From: Flavobacteriales bacterium UBA7468
Lineage (GTDB): Bacteria; Bacteroidota; Bacteroidia; Flavobacteriales_D; Crocinitomicaceae
Assembly: GCA_002478565.1 (NCBI GenBank)
Contig: DLPC01000023.1
Location: 62,001-126,000 of the forward strand
Direction: 5' to 3'
DNA: 64,000 nt
The position numbers and the translations under genes are program-made. Shown here in pieces: positions 33,897 to 42,789 of the stretch. Each line of letters begins with the position of its first letter. Positions within the stretch are counted from its first letter, which is position 1. The notes under the pieces are model-generated. The model searched no databases. It saw only the letters and a program-made list of their open reading frames with translations, and had not been told where the DNA came from.

Positions 33897-36359
33897 TTAA
33901 TTTTTGATGAATTTACTGCACTTTCCTTCGGTTTGGACCATGTAAAGCCCGGGTTTTAAGTTTTGAATATCCATGTGCTCACCTGGAAATATTTCTTGGT
34001 CTTTCAGGATTTGACCATTTAAGTCAAGGATTTTGACATTCTGAGGATGTGTCAATTCGATTTGAATGGTTGTTTGTGCTGGGTTAGGTCTTATTTCAAG
34101 TTGGTTTTTCAATTCCTCAATGCCATCGATCCACATATTTTGATGAAAAGTAGTGTTGGTCACAATCGGCTCATTCCAATCAAAATAAATATATGCTGTA
34201 TTTTCAATGATTGACATGATCGCATTGGTCGGTATTTCATTGATGCGATAGCGCAAGTGTCCGTGGCTTTCAGGTTCATTTGTTGTTGAATCGGGTAACC
34301 AGATTTGATTGAATTCAAAGCGCATGATGCCGTTGCCCAGGTCTACCACTTGCATGGGGTGAGAAGATTCAAGAAGAGTAAAAGTAGACCAATCTAACAT
34401 CGTACTCAGTGTATCTAAAATATAGACGTTTTGAGCTGGTGCTGTACCTGTATTTTGAAAACGAATGGTGTAGGTGAGCGCGTCGTCAATGAATGCATCC
34501 AAATAGCCTAACGGAAAATTCTCATTCATGTAGTCTGTACTCGCATTTTTATCATTCGGGTCATAACTATTCCCTAAGATTTGAAGCAAGGAACCATTGT
34601 TATTGTAGGTGCCGCAATCTGTCGTTGCACCAGTGGGTGTTATTGTAGATGTAAAATAATGTTGCGCACCATTAGTCAGGCCTCCGGGAACGGTAAACAT
34701 GATCACATCGTAATTGGTAAAATTAGTCGTAGAACTACTTAGGTTCCAAGTAATGGTATTACCTGATATGACATAGTTGCTATTTTGAATGGAAGATAAT
34801 ATTGGTGTCACTCCAGATGGAAACGTAAAAGTTAAGGTGTAATTTCCGATAACTCCAGGGCCATAACTTCCCCAATTCAACTTAATATAGGCTGTGCTAT
34901 TTTGATAATAGCCAATCCAAGGTGTAACAGAGGTCCACAAATCTGCACATGGATTGGCAGTGCCTCCGCAATTAATGGCTAGATTTCCGTTAATAACTTG
35001 GCCATTGTTCGAACCAACAATTGTGATGTATGGAAGCGAGCTCGAATAGCCATTATAACCCAACCAAGTTGGGCTTACTTGTGAAATAATGTTATTACTG
35101 GTACTTGGAAAATTGCCGCAATATTGATAATAGCCTAAATTATTGGTGTAAACCGTAATGGAAGTGCTCGCATTCGGGCTACTGAATAATTGGACAGGAG
35201 TAAAAGTTAATGGTGTTTCTCCTGCATCAAAAATGCCATTACCATTGGCATCACAAAAAACGTATCCACCGAAACAATAGACGGGTGTAATAGGGGTGTT
35301 GCATTGCAATGGGAAATTGAAATTAGCAACTGCTGTGCTGCCATTACACATGGTTCCAATGACCAATGCCGTATTATTACCATTGTTATTTAGCACGGCA
35401 TAACCATTCTGACTGAGCCAATTGGCATTTAAAGTGAGCGCAACAGTGTCGTTGAGGATGCCGGGGTAGCTGATATTATAGATGCCATTCGCATTGGTGT
35501 AGGTAGTGACACCGTTGGCAGAAATTGGAGCGTTTGAAAGTGGGGTTTCACCATTGTCAAACACGCCGTTGTCATTGGCATCACAGTAAACCTGTCCTGT
35601 TGCACAAAGTTGTTGTTGATTTTGATTGCAAATAAGTGTGAAGGCATAAGTGGTGACGCTTGTACCGGGTACTGTAATAGAGGTATTAGGTACTGAAGTT
35701 TGTACTTGATAACCGTTGCTTAGAAGCCAATTGGGATCAATTTGAAGGGTGTAAGTTCCTGCAAGAACGGCATTAAAGAGTAACAATGTGTTTAATCCTG
35801 CATTGGATTGATAAATCTGGCCATTGTTACCAATTAGTTGAAAAGGGACATTTTGCAAGGCTTGCTCTACGGTTCCATTGTTGTCGCAGTCTAAACCTAC
35901 ATATGCATAAATATTGATGCTACAGAGGCCTACAGAATAGGCAATACTGTCATAAGCGAATGTTTGATTGGCTGGGTTATAAACAGTGGTGGTGATGAGG
36001 TAAGTACCAGGCGCATTATAAGTATGGCTGAGCGGCGGATTCATGGAAATGTTGGTGCCAGCAGTAGAAGTCCCACCTCCCGCAGTACTTGTTGTGGCAT
36101 CGCCCCAATTAATGGCCGCTTGGAATTGAAAACCATTGAAATTGTTTCCTAAAATGGTGTAAGGAAGGTCGAAATTACCCGCTGAACTTGTATTGGGAGT
36201 GGCGGCGCTAAAACCTATTGTAACAGTTGGGTCACAACTGGATAATACGGCGTTAGGATTTAATGCCAGACCATTAATGGCAAAGCCTGTTACTTGAGCA
36301 CCTAGCTTAGAAGTGGTAAATAAAAGCAGTAGGGTTGATAGGATGTATAAATGCTTCAT
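33897..36359 (-). CDS. large secreted surface protein with SdrD-B-like repeats and T9SS type A sorting domain
   Basis: The 820-residue protein has a signal peptide (MKHLYILSTLLLLFTTSKLGAQ). An N-terminal PKD-like region is followed by at least two SdrD-B-like repeats with calcium-type loops (YCDANDNGVFDNGETPLS, FCDANGNGIFDAGETPLTF). Then comes a DUF11/CARDB-like segment (YDPNDKNAS, TIRFQNTGTAPAQNVYILDT) and a C-terminal T9SS domain (EIRPNPAQTTIQIEL ... GLYMVQTEG). It is probably a cell-surface or secreted adhesin-like protein. The ATG at 36359 opens the signal peptide; the longer frame is not used. Confidence 0.83.
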   Translation of the reverse strand: MKHLYILSTLLLLFTTSKLGAQVTGFAINGLALNPNAVLSSCDPTVTIGFSAATPNTSSAGNFDLPYTILGNNFNGFQFQAAINWGDATTSTAGGGTSTAGTNISMNPPLSHTYNAPGTYLITTTVYNPANQTFAYDSIAYSVGLCSINIYAYVGLDCDNNGTVEQALQNVPFQLIGNNGQIYQSNAGLNTLLLFNAVLAGTYTLQIDPNWLLSNGYQVQTSVPNTSITVPGTSVTTYAFTLICNQNQQQLCATGQVYCDANDNGVFDNGETPLSNAPISANGVTTYTNANGIYNISYPGILNDTVALTLNANWLSQNGYAVLNNNGNNTALVIGTMCNGSTAVANFNFPLQCNTPITPVYCFGGYVFCDANGNGIFDAGETPLTFTPVQLFSSPNASTSITVYTNNLGYYQYCGNFPSTSNNIISQVSPTWLGYNGYSSSLPYITIVGSNNGQVINGNLAINCGGTANPCADLWTSVTPWIGYYQNSTAYIKLNWGSYGPGVIGNYTLTFTFPSGVTPILSSIQNSNYVISGNTITWNLSSSTTNFTNYDVIMFTVPGGLTNGAQHYFTSTITPTGATTDCGTYNNNGSLLQILGNSYDPNDKNASTDYMNENFPLGYLDAFIDDALTYTIRFQNTGTAPAQNVYILDTLSTMLDWSTFTLLESSHPMQVVDLGNGIMRFEFNQIWLPDSTTNEPESHGHLRYRINEIPTNAIMSIIENTAYIYFDWNEPIVTNTTFHQNMWIDGIEELKNQLEIRPNPAQTTIQIELTHPQNVKILDLNGQILKDQEIFPGEHMDIQNLKPGLYMVQTEGKCSKFIKN

Positions 36360-36426
36360 GATAAGGAATTTAATGATATAACGATGAGCCACATCAAGTG
36401 GTTGCTTGGCATCTGCTACAGTTTAT

Positions 36427-36434
36427 TAACTTTG
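36427..36434 (+). promoter_or_regulatory. -7 element (TAACTTTG) for the DUF58 gene
   Basis: It is an exact TAnnTTTG match with six bases (TAAGAC) before the ATG. A TTG lies 18 bases upstream and could be the -33 element. Confidence 0.7.
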
Positions 36435-36440
36435 TAAGAC

Positions 36441-37355
36441 ATGGCTACTATTGATCGCTTGCGGCTTACCCAATTTGGAAATTTAGAATTACTTGCAAAA
36501 CAAGTGGTTGAAGGCTTCATTACCGGAATGCATAAAAGCCCCTTTCATGGTTTTTCAGTAGAGTTTGCAGAACATCGTTTGTACAATGCAGGCGAATCCA
36601 CGAAAAATATTGATTGGCGCTTGTTTGGAAGAACCGACAAACTCTTTTCCAAGAAGTATGAGGAAGAGACCAACCTGAGATGTCAAATTGTTATTGACGG
36701 ATCGAGCTCTATGTATTTCCCTAAAGATGGAGTCCACAAATTGGAATTCTCCATCTATGCAGCAGCAAGTTTGATTGAATTACTCAAAAGACAGCGCGAT
36801 GCCGTGGGGCTCAGTATTTTCGAAGAGCAGCTTGCTTTGCATACCGCTGCGAAATCATCAATGACGCATCACCGTTATTTGTACAGTGAATTAGAAAAAA
36901 GACTGCATGTTTATCAACCTTCTGATAAAAAGCAAACCAATACTGCCTCGGCGCTTCATGATATTGCTGAACTGGCTCATCAGCGTAGTTTAGTACTTGT
37001 ATTTACAGACTTACTTGATGACCCTCAAAATGCAGATGCCTTATTCGATTCCTTGTTGCATTTGAAACACAATAAACATGAAGTCATTTTATTTCATGTT
37101 TTCAATGAAGCACTTGAACAAAATTTTGAGCTCGAAGATCGACCTTATGAATTGGTAGACATGGAAACAGGCGAAACGCTCAACTTAAGGCCTGCCGAAA
37201 TCCGAGAGCACTACAAGCAGGCACTCGGTGCACATTTTAAAAATATGGAAATGCGCTGCCTCAATAATGGCATAGATCTCGTCAAAGCACCGATAGAAAT
37301 GGGTTACAATCAAATACTACTGCAGTATTTATTGAAAAGACAAAAGTTGTATTGA
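36441..37355 (+). CDS. DUF58 domain protein
   Basis: The 304-residue cytoplasmic protein has no membrane segment. The DUF58 core is visible: SVEFAEHRLYNAGESTKNID, DWRLFGRTDKLFSKKYEEET (the conserved R-DW-R-D-K pattern) and a VWA-like region starting IVIDGSSSMYFP (DxSxS) with LVFTDLLDD. DUF58 proteins are usually linked to a MoxR ATPase and VWA proteins in a chaperone-like system; no moxR gene is adjacent here. It has its own promoter and is followed by a convergent microprotein gene. Confidence 0.88.
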   Translation: MATIDRLRLTQFGNLELLAKQVVEGFITGMHKSPFHGFSVEFAEHRLYNAGESTKNIDWRLFGRTDKLFSKKYEEETNLRCQIVIDGSSSMYFPKDGVHKLEFSIYAAASLIELLKRQRDAVGLSIFEEQLALHTAAKSSMTHHRYLYSELEKRLHVYQPSDKKQTNTASALHDIAELAHQRSLVLVFTDLLDDPQNADALFDSLLHLKHNKHEVILFHVFNEALEQNFELEDRPYELVDMETGETLNLRPAEIREHYKQALGAHFKNMEMRCLNNGIDLVKAPIEMGYNQILLQYLLKRQKLY

Positions 37356-37365
37356 TTGCTAATCA

Positions 37366-37539
37366 CTAACTTCCACAATACAAACAACCGTCGTCGTCAT
37401 CTTGTTCCGGATGAGACTCGATTTCTGGATTGAGCTGTTTTTTAAGCTCATAGATTTTTTGCTGTGTTTCGATATCTGAGAAGAGATCACCAGTAAGTTG
37501 CGCTTTGAGCGCTGAAATTTGTTGTTCGATTTGTTCCAT
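37366..37539 (-). CDS. 57-residue CxxC microprotein, unknown function
   Basis: It is a small gene with a good ATG. The protein is acidic and helical, starting MEQIEQQISALKAQLTGDLF, with a middle QQKIYELKKQLNPEIE, and ending in an Asp cluster followed by CLYCGS. The CxxC could bind zinc or act as a redox site, and the Asp run may form a metal site. The protein sequence is strongly patterned, unlike the Ser/Lys/Asn-rich frame that overlaps it (37359-37544), which I treat as the shadow. It is convergent with the DUF58 gene. Confidence 0.62.
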   Translation of the reverse strand: MEQIEQQISALKAQLTGDLFSDIETQQKIYELKKQLNPEIESHPEQDDDDGCLYCGS

Positions 37540-37610
37540 GACACTAAGTTAAAAATTTCTTACAATTGGCATTCATCGATTCTCTTGTGAAGCATCCCGT
37601 TATTATATTG

Positions 37611-37618
37611 TACCTTTG
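37611..37618 (+). promoter_or_regulatory. -7 element (TACCTTTG) for era-der
   Basis: It is an exact TAnnTTTG match, 15 bases before the era ATG. A TTG 23 bases further upstream could serve as -33, at a slightly long spacing. Confidence 0.6.
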
Positions 37619-37633
37619 TAGTTAAATTCAATT

Positions 37634-38509
37634 ATGGCACACAAATCAGGATTTGTCAATATCGTAGGTTCACCGAATGTCGGGAAGTCTACACTCATGA
37701 ATCAACTTGTGGGTGAGAAACTATCGATCGTGAGTTCGAAAGCTCAAACCACGCGTCATAGAATTTTAGGGATAGTCAATGACGAAGATTATCAAATCGT
37801 TTTCTCCGACACCCCAGGTGTAGTCAATGCAGCTTACAAACTACATGAAAATATGATGGAGTATGTCAATTCTTCAATTCAAGATGCCGACGTACTCATT
37901 TTCATGACAGACACCAAAGAAAATGAAATGAATCACAAAGAAACCCTGGAGCGCATTCAACGCCTAGAAGTGCCTGTTTTTTGTGTCATCAATAAAATCG
38001 ATCAATCTGATCAAACCAAAGTGATGGAACGCGTGCAATATTGGCAAGAAAAACTTCCGAAAGCCAAAGTGTTCGCAATTTCTGCCCTTCATCAATTTAA
38101 TATTGATGCTGTTTGGCAAGAAATCCTCGATCTCATCCCTGAGAGCCCACCGTACTACGATAAAGAGGAACTTTCTGATCGCCCCATGCGTTTTTTCATT
38201 TCGGAAATCATCCGTGAAAAAATATTCATTCATTGTCAAAAAGAAATTCCCTACAGCACACAAGTGGAGGTTGAGGAATATAAGGAAGAGCCAGGGCTTA
38301 CCCGAATCAGAGCCAACATCATCGTTGAACGCGATTCACAGCGCGGGATCATCATTGGCCGAGGCGGTGAAATGCTGAAGCGTATTGGCCGAGAGGCACG
38401 CATCGATATGGAGAAATTTTTGGAAACAAAGGTTTTTCTAGAAAATTATGTCAAAGTCGACAAAGATTGGCGTCATTCAGAGGTCAAGCTCAAGAAATAC
38501 GGATATTAA
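37634..38509 (+). CDS. era: Era, ribosome-assembly GTPase
   Basis: Era binds 16S rRNA and matures the 30S subunit. The 291 residues include the G1 loop GSPNVGKSTLMNQL, the RHRILGI switch, DTPGV, NKID and the SALHQ G5 motif. The C-terminal KH domain is present (IIVERDSQRGIIIGRGGEMLKRIG). It is of normal length. Der starts nine bases downstream, so the two GTPases form an operon. Confidence 0.97.
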   Translation: MAHKSGFVNIVGSPNVGKSTLMNQLVGEKLSIVSSKAQTTRHRILGIVNDEDYQIVFSDTPGVVNAAYKLHENMMEYVNSSIQDADVLIFMTDTKENEMNHKETLERIQRLEVPVFCVINKIDQSDQTKVMERVQYWQEKLPKAKVFAISALHQFNIDAVWQEILDLIPESPPYYDKEELSDRPMRFFISEIIREKIFIHCQKEIPYSTQVEVEEYKEEPGLTRIRANIIVERDSQRGIIIGRGGEMLKRIGREARIDMEKFLETKVFLENYVKVDKDWRHSEVKLKKYGY

Positions 38510-38518
38510 GTTTAAGAA

Positions 38519-39829
38519 ATGAGTAATATAGTTGCCATAGTCGGTCGTCCGAACGTTGGAAAATCAACCCTGTTTAACCGACTCACAGAGTCTCGTGATG
38601 CCATTGTCAAAGAAGTGAGTGGTGTCACTCGCGACCGCCTTTACGGAAAAGGAGAATGGAATGGATACCAGTTTTCGGTCATCGATACCGGAGGATACGC
38701 CAAAACCAAGGAAGATATTTTTGAGGGCGAAATCAGAAAGCAAGTTGAAATTGCCATCGAAGAAGCTACTGTCATCATCTTTATGGTCGATGTCATGACC
38801 GGTATTGTTGAAATGGACGAAATTGTTGCACAACTGTTACGTAAAAGCAAAAAACCGGTATTAATAGCGGCCAATAAAGTAGATAATACAGAAAGAGTTG
38901 GCATGTCCTCAGAATTTTATGCTTTCGGACTCGGCGATGTATTTGACCTCAGTGCTACCAACGGTAGCGGAACTGGTGAAATCCTAGATGAACTCGTGAA
39001 GTACTTCAATAAGGAGGATGAATCTGTCAGAGAAGAAGATCATTTGCCAAGAATTGCTATAGTAGGGCGCCCAAATGTCGGAAAGTCGTCGATGGTCAAT
39101 GCCTTGACAGGTCAAGAGCGCAATATTGTAACAGACATTTCTGGCACCACTAGAGATGCCATTCATACCCGCTACAAAGCATTTGGTTTTGATTTTCTTT
39201 TAATAGACACTGCCGGAATCCGTAAAAAAGCGAAAGTAACCGAAGACATCGAATACTACTCCGTTTTACGTTCGGTCAGAACAATTGAAAATGCCGATGT
39301 GTGTTTGTTTATGATTGATGCCTCTGAAGGCATTCAAAAACAAGACCTCAGTATCTACTACATGTCAGAGAAAAATTCCAAAGGAGTAGTGGTATTGGTC
39401 AATAAATGGGATCTAGTCGAGAAAGATCAAAATACGATGGTTAAATTTGAAGAGTTACTGCGCGAGCAATTAGCGCCTTTCAATGATGTGCCCATCATTT
39501 TCACATCAGCTCTCAATAAGCAAAGAATCCACCGTGCCTTGGAAACCGCCATGCGCGTCTATGAAAATAGAATGCGTAAAATTCCTACACACGAGCTCAA
39601 TGAAGTTATGCTGGAGGTCATTGCTCAAACACCTCCTCCTGCAGTAAAAGGAAAATATGTGCGTATTAAATTTGTGCAGCAATTGCCAACACACGCGCCT
39701 TCTTTTGCCTTCTTTTGCAACTTACCGCAGTACCTCCCCGATTCCTACAAACGCTTTCTAGAGAATAGATTGCGCGAGCGCTTTGACTTTGAAGGCGTTC
39801 CAATTAAGATTTTCTTTAGAAAAAAGTAA
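38519..39829 (+). CDS. der: Der (EngA), double-GTPase ribosome-assembly factor
   Basis: Der has two tandem GTPase domains, acts in 50S assembly and is essential in many bacteria. The first P-loop is GRPNVGKSTLFNRLT and the second is GRPNVGKSSMVNALTG, with two DTxG and NKxD motifs (AANKVDN, LVNKWDLV). A C-terminal KH-like domain follows (FEGVPIKIFFRKK at the end). At 436 residues it has the standard length. It is downstream of era and upstream of a strong terminator. Confidence 0.97.
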   Translation: MSNIVAIVGRPNVGKSTLFNRLTESRDAIVKEVSGVTRDRLYGKGEWNGYQFSVIDTGGYAKTKEDIFEGEIRKQVEIAIEEATVIIFMVDVMTGIVEMDEIVAQLLRKSKKPVLIAANKVDNTERVGMSSEFYAFGLGDVFDLSATNGSGTGEILDELVKYFNKEDESVREEDHLPRIAIVGRPNVGKSSMVNALTGQERNIVTDISGTTRDAIHTRYKAFGFDFLLIDTAGIRKKAKVTEDIEYYSVLRSVRTIENADVCLFMIDASEGIQKQDLSIYYMSEKNSKGVVVLVNKWDLVEKDQNTMVKFEELLREQLAPFNDVPIIFTSALNKQRIHRALETAMRVYENRMRKIPTHELNEVMLEVIAQTPPPAVKGKYVRIKFVQQLPTHAPSFAFFCNLPQYLPDSYKRFLENRLRERFDFEGVPIKIFFRKK

Positions 39830-39885
39830 GGAGTTTGCTAACGAGTTAAGGTTCAAAATTATTCTTTTTAATCCGATGATATACA

Positions 39886-39918
39886 ACAAAAAAGGCGACC
39901 AATGGGGCGCCTTTTTTG
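39886..39918. terminator. bidirectional terminator between der and the T9SS type B gene
   Basis: AAAAAAGGCG and CGCCTTTTTT form the stem around a ten-base loop, with A- and T-runs on both sides. It lies between convergent genes. Confidence 0.88.
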
Positions 39919-39937
39919 CTTGATAAGCACTAGAAAA

Positions 39938-42667
39938 CTAGCGAATAAGATTCAAGTGACCAGAAACAATTTTACGATAATCGTTTTCTTTTGGTTCGAA
40001 TTGAAGTTTCCAAATGTATATTCCTGAAGGAACTTTTGCTCCATCTGGTCCGTAAGTGCCGTCCCACGCTTGTGTGGCATCGTAGGTTTCCCAGATGAGT
40101 TCTCCCCAACGGTTAAATACAGCTAAATGGAACGAATGCGGGTCAAAACCAGTAGTGAAAATTGCTTGCCATGTCTGGTTGTGTTCATCTTCATCCGGAG
40201 TAAATGTATTTGGTAGATAGTAAATTGGTTCGGCAATCACAGGGATATTGAGTTGGTACTCATCGGAGCAACCCAAAGAAGTGCTTGCGGTTAAGGTAAC
40301 CAAAAGGTTTTCTGTAACATCAACGTAGTTGTGATTCGGATTTTGTTCTGTGCTAGAGGTGTTGTCATCGAAATCCCAGAAATAAGAGATGGCACCCACG
40401 GAATTATTGACAAACTGTACAGGCATGGTGGTTTCGGTTAATGAACCAGGCACACAAGAGAACGAAGCCTCAGGGTAATTTTCCATGTAGATGTAATCGT
40501 TGTAGGTAGTTGTTTCGATACAGCCCAATAAGTTGTATTCTAGGGTGATATCGTGGTAACCACTCGCGTCAAAATTGTAAGAGAGTGTGGTGCCAGTACC
40601 AATAGTAGTACCATTCCAGAACCAAGTGTATTGAGCGCCTTGAACAGCACCTATTGTACTGAGCCCTACCAATAGCGGATTACATCCTGAAAGTGTATCG
40701 GCAACAAAAGTTGGTGGCACTGCCGGAACGATAGTAATGATCATGTCAATTGTATCACCGCACTGTCCTGGGTCAGGGAAGAAGGTGTGAGTGAAAATTC
40801 CTGGAATAGATGTATCAATATTCGGTGGCGTCCAAGCTCCGGTGATACCTGGAACATTATTGGAGGTAGTTGGGAAAATTGGATTGGTATCGTCTTGACA
40901 CAATTGTGGAATTTGTGTAAACTGCGGAATAATCAAGGGATCAACGGTTATAGGGAAGGTAAGTGTTGTTGCACATTGATTTGGGTCAGGGGTGAATGTG
41001 TAATTCACTGTTCCTGGTGTAGTTGTAATTACTGTTGGGCTATTCCAAGATCCGGTAATTAAAGGGCCATTGAGGTAGCTTGTTGTATTTGTAGCGGTAG
41101 TTGGAATGACTACGTTTGTCATGTATTGACAAATTTGCCCCATAGGATTGAATTGAGGAGTAGTTAGTGCATGAGTAATGATATCCATAGTAGCAGGAAA
41201 AGCGCATTGTCCTGCAGTTGGAGTAAACGTGTAGGTAGCTGTTCCGGCCACTGCTGTTGAAATAGATGCAGGGCTCCAAGTTCCTGTGTACGGAATGTTG
41301 TTAGCAGATGTCGCTGGAAGTGCAGGTGCAACGCTATTGATACACAAATCAGGTATTTGATTAAATACAGCCTGTTCATTTGGCAAGATTTGAATATTCA
41401 TTGTGGTTTGTGTCGCACAAATACCCGCATTTGGCGTGAAGGTGTAGGTAAAGGTTCCGGAAGTTGCAGTGTTGATTGCAGCTGGGTTCCAAGTACCGGC
41501 AATAGAAGGACTATTGGTTGAGTTATTGACAAAAGAAGGCGCGTTGGCATCTTCACAAATAGGAGCAATTTGATTGAAGGTTGGTAGAACTGGCGTATTG
41601 ACCACCACTGTTGTTGTGGCCGTTGAAATACAACCTCCAGCATCGTAGGTAAGAGTGTAAACACCAGCCATTGCTGCTGTAGCACTAGGGATGCTTGGGT
41701 TTTGCAAGCTAGAAGTAAAGCCATTAGGGCCGGCCCAAGAGTAGGCTGGGGCCCCCGTTGTTGCGCTGAGGTTGATTTGATCACCGACACAATAAGGTCC
41801 GGTATTCGCTACCGTCACGGAAGTTGATCCAGCAGTATAAGTAATTACAACTTGACCGTGCCCTGTCTGAAAACCTTGCGTACAAGTTCCGCCAGCAGGA
41901 TAGAAGCTTGAACCGCCGCCGCCGCCGCCGCCGCCATTGGCACCAGTACAGCAGTTGTCACCGCCGCCGCCGCCGCCGCCAAAATAGCCACCGCCGCCAC
42001 CGCCGCCGGAAGCCGTGGTGTAAAAACCACCGTTTCCACCAGTTCCGATAGTTCCGGCTGTTCCAGGTTGGCCACCTCCCCAAGGAGGGCCACCGTTACC
42101 ACCGGCAGTTTGTGTTCCGCCACCGCCGCCTGTACCGGTAAATGGAGAACCGAGACCCGTTTGACCAGTTGTGCAACCACCAGCTCCACCGGATGCTTGG
42201 TAATTGGTTTGACCTGAACCACCAGAGCGGCCTCCGCCACCACCAGCTACGACTATACGATTGTTCATGGCAAATGGCGAAACTCTGATATCAGAAGCGC
42301 CTCCACCTCCTTTAGATTCATATTGTGGATTGGAAATACTCGTTTGGCCATTTCCGCCGCCGTTCCAGCCACCAGTTGGTCCTGTTGGGCAACCACCTAC
42401 GCGGATTTCAAGAACTTGTCCAGGAGTTACTGCGATATTCGAGTGTTGTACTCTTGCGCCATTTCCTCCTTGTCCTGACCCTACGAATGGGGTTGCAAGT
42501 ACGCCGCCACCCTTTGCGCCGCGAACGTCAACCTGAATGGAATAGACGCAAGGAGGCACAGTCCATGTTTGAATGGCACCAGTATAGTTGAATGTGACAG
42601 ATTGTTGAGCGTTAACTGAAAGTAGGGAAATAAGAGATAGAAAAGAGAAGAGTAACTTCTTGATCAT
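39938..42667 (-). CDS. large glycine-rich surface protein with repeated modules, PKD domain and T9SS type B (CHU_C) sorting domain
   Basis: The 909-residue secreted protein has a signal peptide (MIKKLLFSFLSLISLLSVNAQ). Residues ~20-290 form a glycine-rich domain with runs of Gly separated by Ser, Asn and Cys pairs. Next is an Ig-like segment, then four repeated modules (each about 70-77 residues, beginning FNQIAPIC-like and containing GTWNP and YTFTPNAGQCA-like cores). A PKD domain follows, and the C-terminus (LPNTFTPDEDEHNQTW ... VFNRWGELIWETYD ... GHLNLIR) is the CHU_C/gliding motility-associated sorting type. It is likely anchored at the cell surface or part of extracellular matrix. Confidence 0.85.
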   Translation of the reverse strand: MIKKLLFSFLSLISLLSVNAQQSVTFNYTGAIQTWTVPPCVYSIQVDVRGAKGGGVLATPFVGSGQGGNGARVQHSNIAVTPGQVLEIRVGGCPTGPTGGWNGGGNGQTSISNPQYESKGGGGASDIRVSPFAMNNRIVVAGGGGGRSGGSGQTNYQASGGAGGCTTGQTGLGSPFTGTGGGGGTQTAGGNGGPPWGGGQPGTAGTIGTGGNGGFYTTASGGGGGGGYFGGGGGGGDNCCTGANGGGGGGGGSSFYPAGGTCTQGFQTGHGQVVITYTAGSTSVTVANTGPYCVGDQINLSATTGAPAYSWAGPNGFTSSLQNPSIPSATAAMAGVYTLTYDAGGCISTATTTVVVNTPVLPTFNQIAPICEDANAPSFVNNSTNSPSIAGTWNPAAINTATSGTFTYTFTPNAGICATQTTMNIQILPNEQAVFNQIPDLCINSVAPALPATSANNIPYTGTWSPASISTAVAGTATYTFTPTAGQCAFPATMDIITHALTTPQFNPMGQICQYMTNVVIPTTATNTTSYLNGPLITGSWNSPTVITTTPGTVNYTFTPDPNQCATTLTFPITVDPLIIPQFTQIPQLCQDDTNPIFPTTSNNVPGITGAWTPPNIDTSIPGIFTHTFFPDPGQCGDTIDMIITIVPAVPPTFVADTLSGCNPLLVGLSTIGAVQGAQYTWFWNGTTIGTGTTLSYNFDASGYHDITLEYNLLGCIETTTYNDYIYMENYPEASFSCVPGSLTETTMPVQFVNNSVGAISYFWDFDDNTSSTEQNPNHNYVDVTENLLVTLTASTSLGCSDEYQLNIPVIAEPIYYLPNTFTPDEDEHNQTWQAIFTTGFDPHSFHLAVFNRWGELIWETYDATQAWDGTYGPDGAKVPSGIYIWKLQFEPKENDYRKIVSGHLNLIR
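40730..41580 (-). repeat. four tandem protein modules coded as 210-230-bp repeats
   Basis: The modules start near 41577, 41366, 41154 and 40923 on the minus strand. Each encodes an F(N/T)QI-type start with a conserved Cys, a GTW/GSW motif and a YTFTP core with Cys. DNA identity is moderate. The boundaries are approximate. Confidence 0.65.
41913..42011. repeat. (CCG)n tracts coding for poly-glycine
   Basis: Runs of CCG triplets (about 8 at 41913-41935, about 7 at 41961-41980, plus shorter runs to ~42011) encode Gly repeats on the minus strand. They are short tandem repeats in phase with the codon, so length changes would alter the protein without a frameshift. Confidence 0.75.
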
Positions 42668-42789
42668 GGCTTGTAGGTTAGTGTAGGTAGACAAATTTAA
42701 TGTAAATTATTATGATTTTAGAACGTAAAACTACCGAGAGGGTTGCTTTTTTCGTTACAAAGCACTAAATTTCATCCAAAGAACTGAGA

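Noticed and set aside
37359..37544. 61-residue minus-strand frame next to DUF58
   Set aside because: A different frame of the same stretch encodes the patterned CxxC microprotein with a better composition. The Ser/Lys/Asn-rich frame is its shadow.
40730..41580. Regular ~210-230-bp repeats considered as a mobile or satellite element
   Set aside because: They are coding modules of one protein, without inverted ends or target duplications.
41913..42011. Regular short repeats considered as a CRISPR array or intergenic repeat
   Set aside because: The repeat unit is three bases and in frame with a Gly-rich protein. There are no unique spacers and no cas genes.
41398..42243. Two minus-strand frames of 130-132 residues inside the glycine-rich surface protein
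   Set aside because: They are alternate frames of the repeat-rich gene (Leu/Gln- and Ala/Val-rich), created by the CCG and ACC triplet repeats. They lack starts with promoters and any domain.
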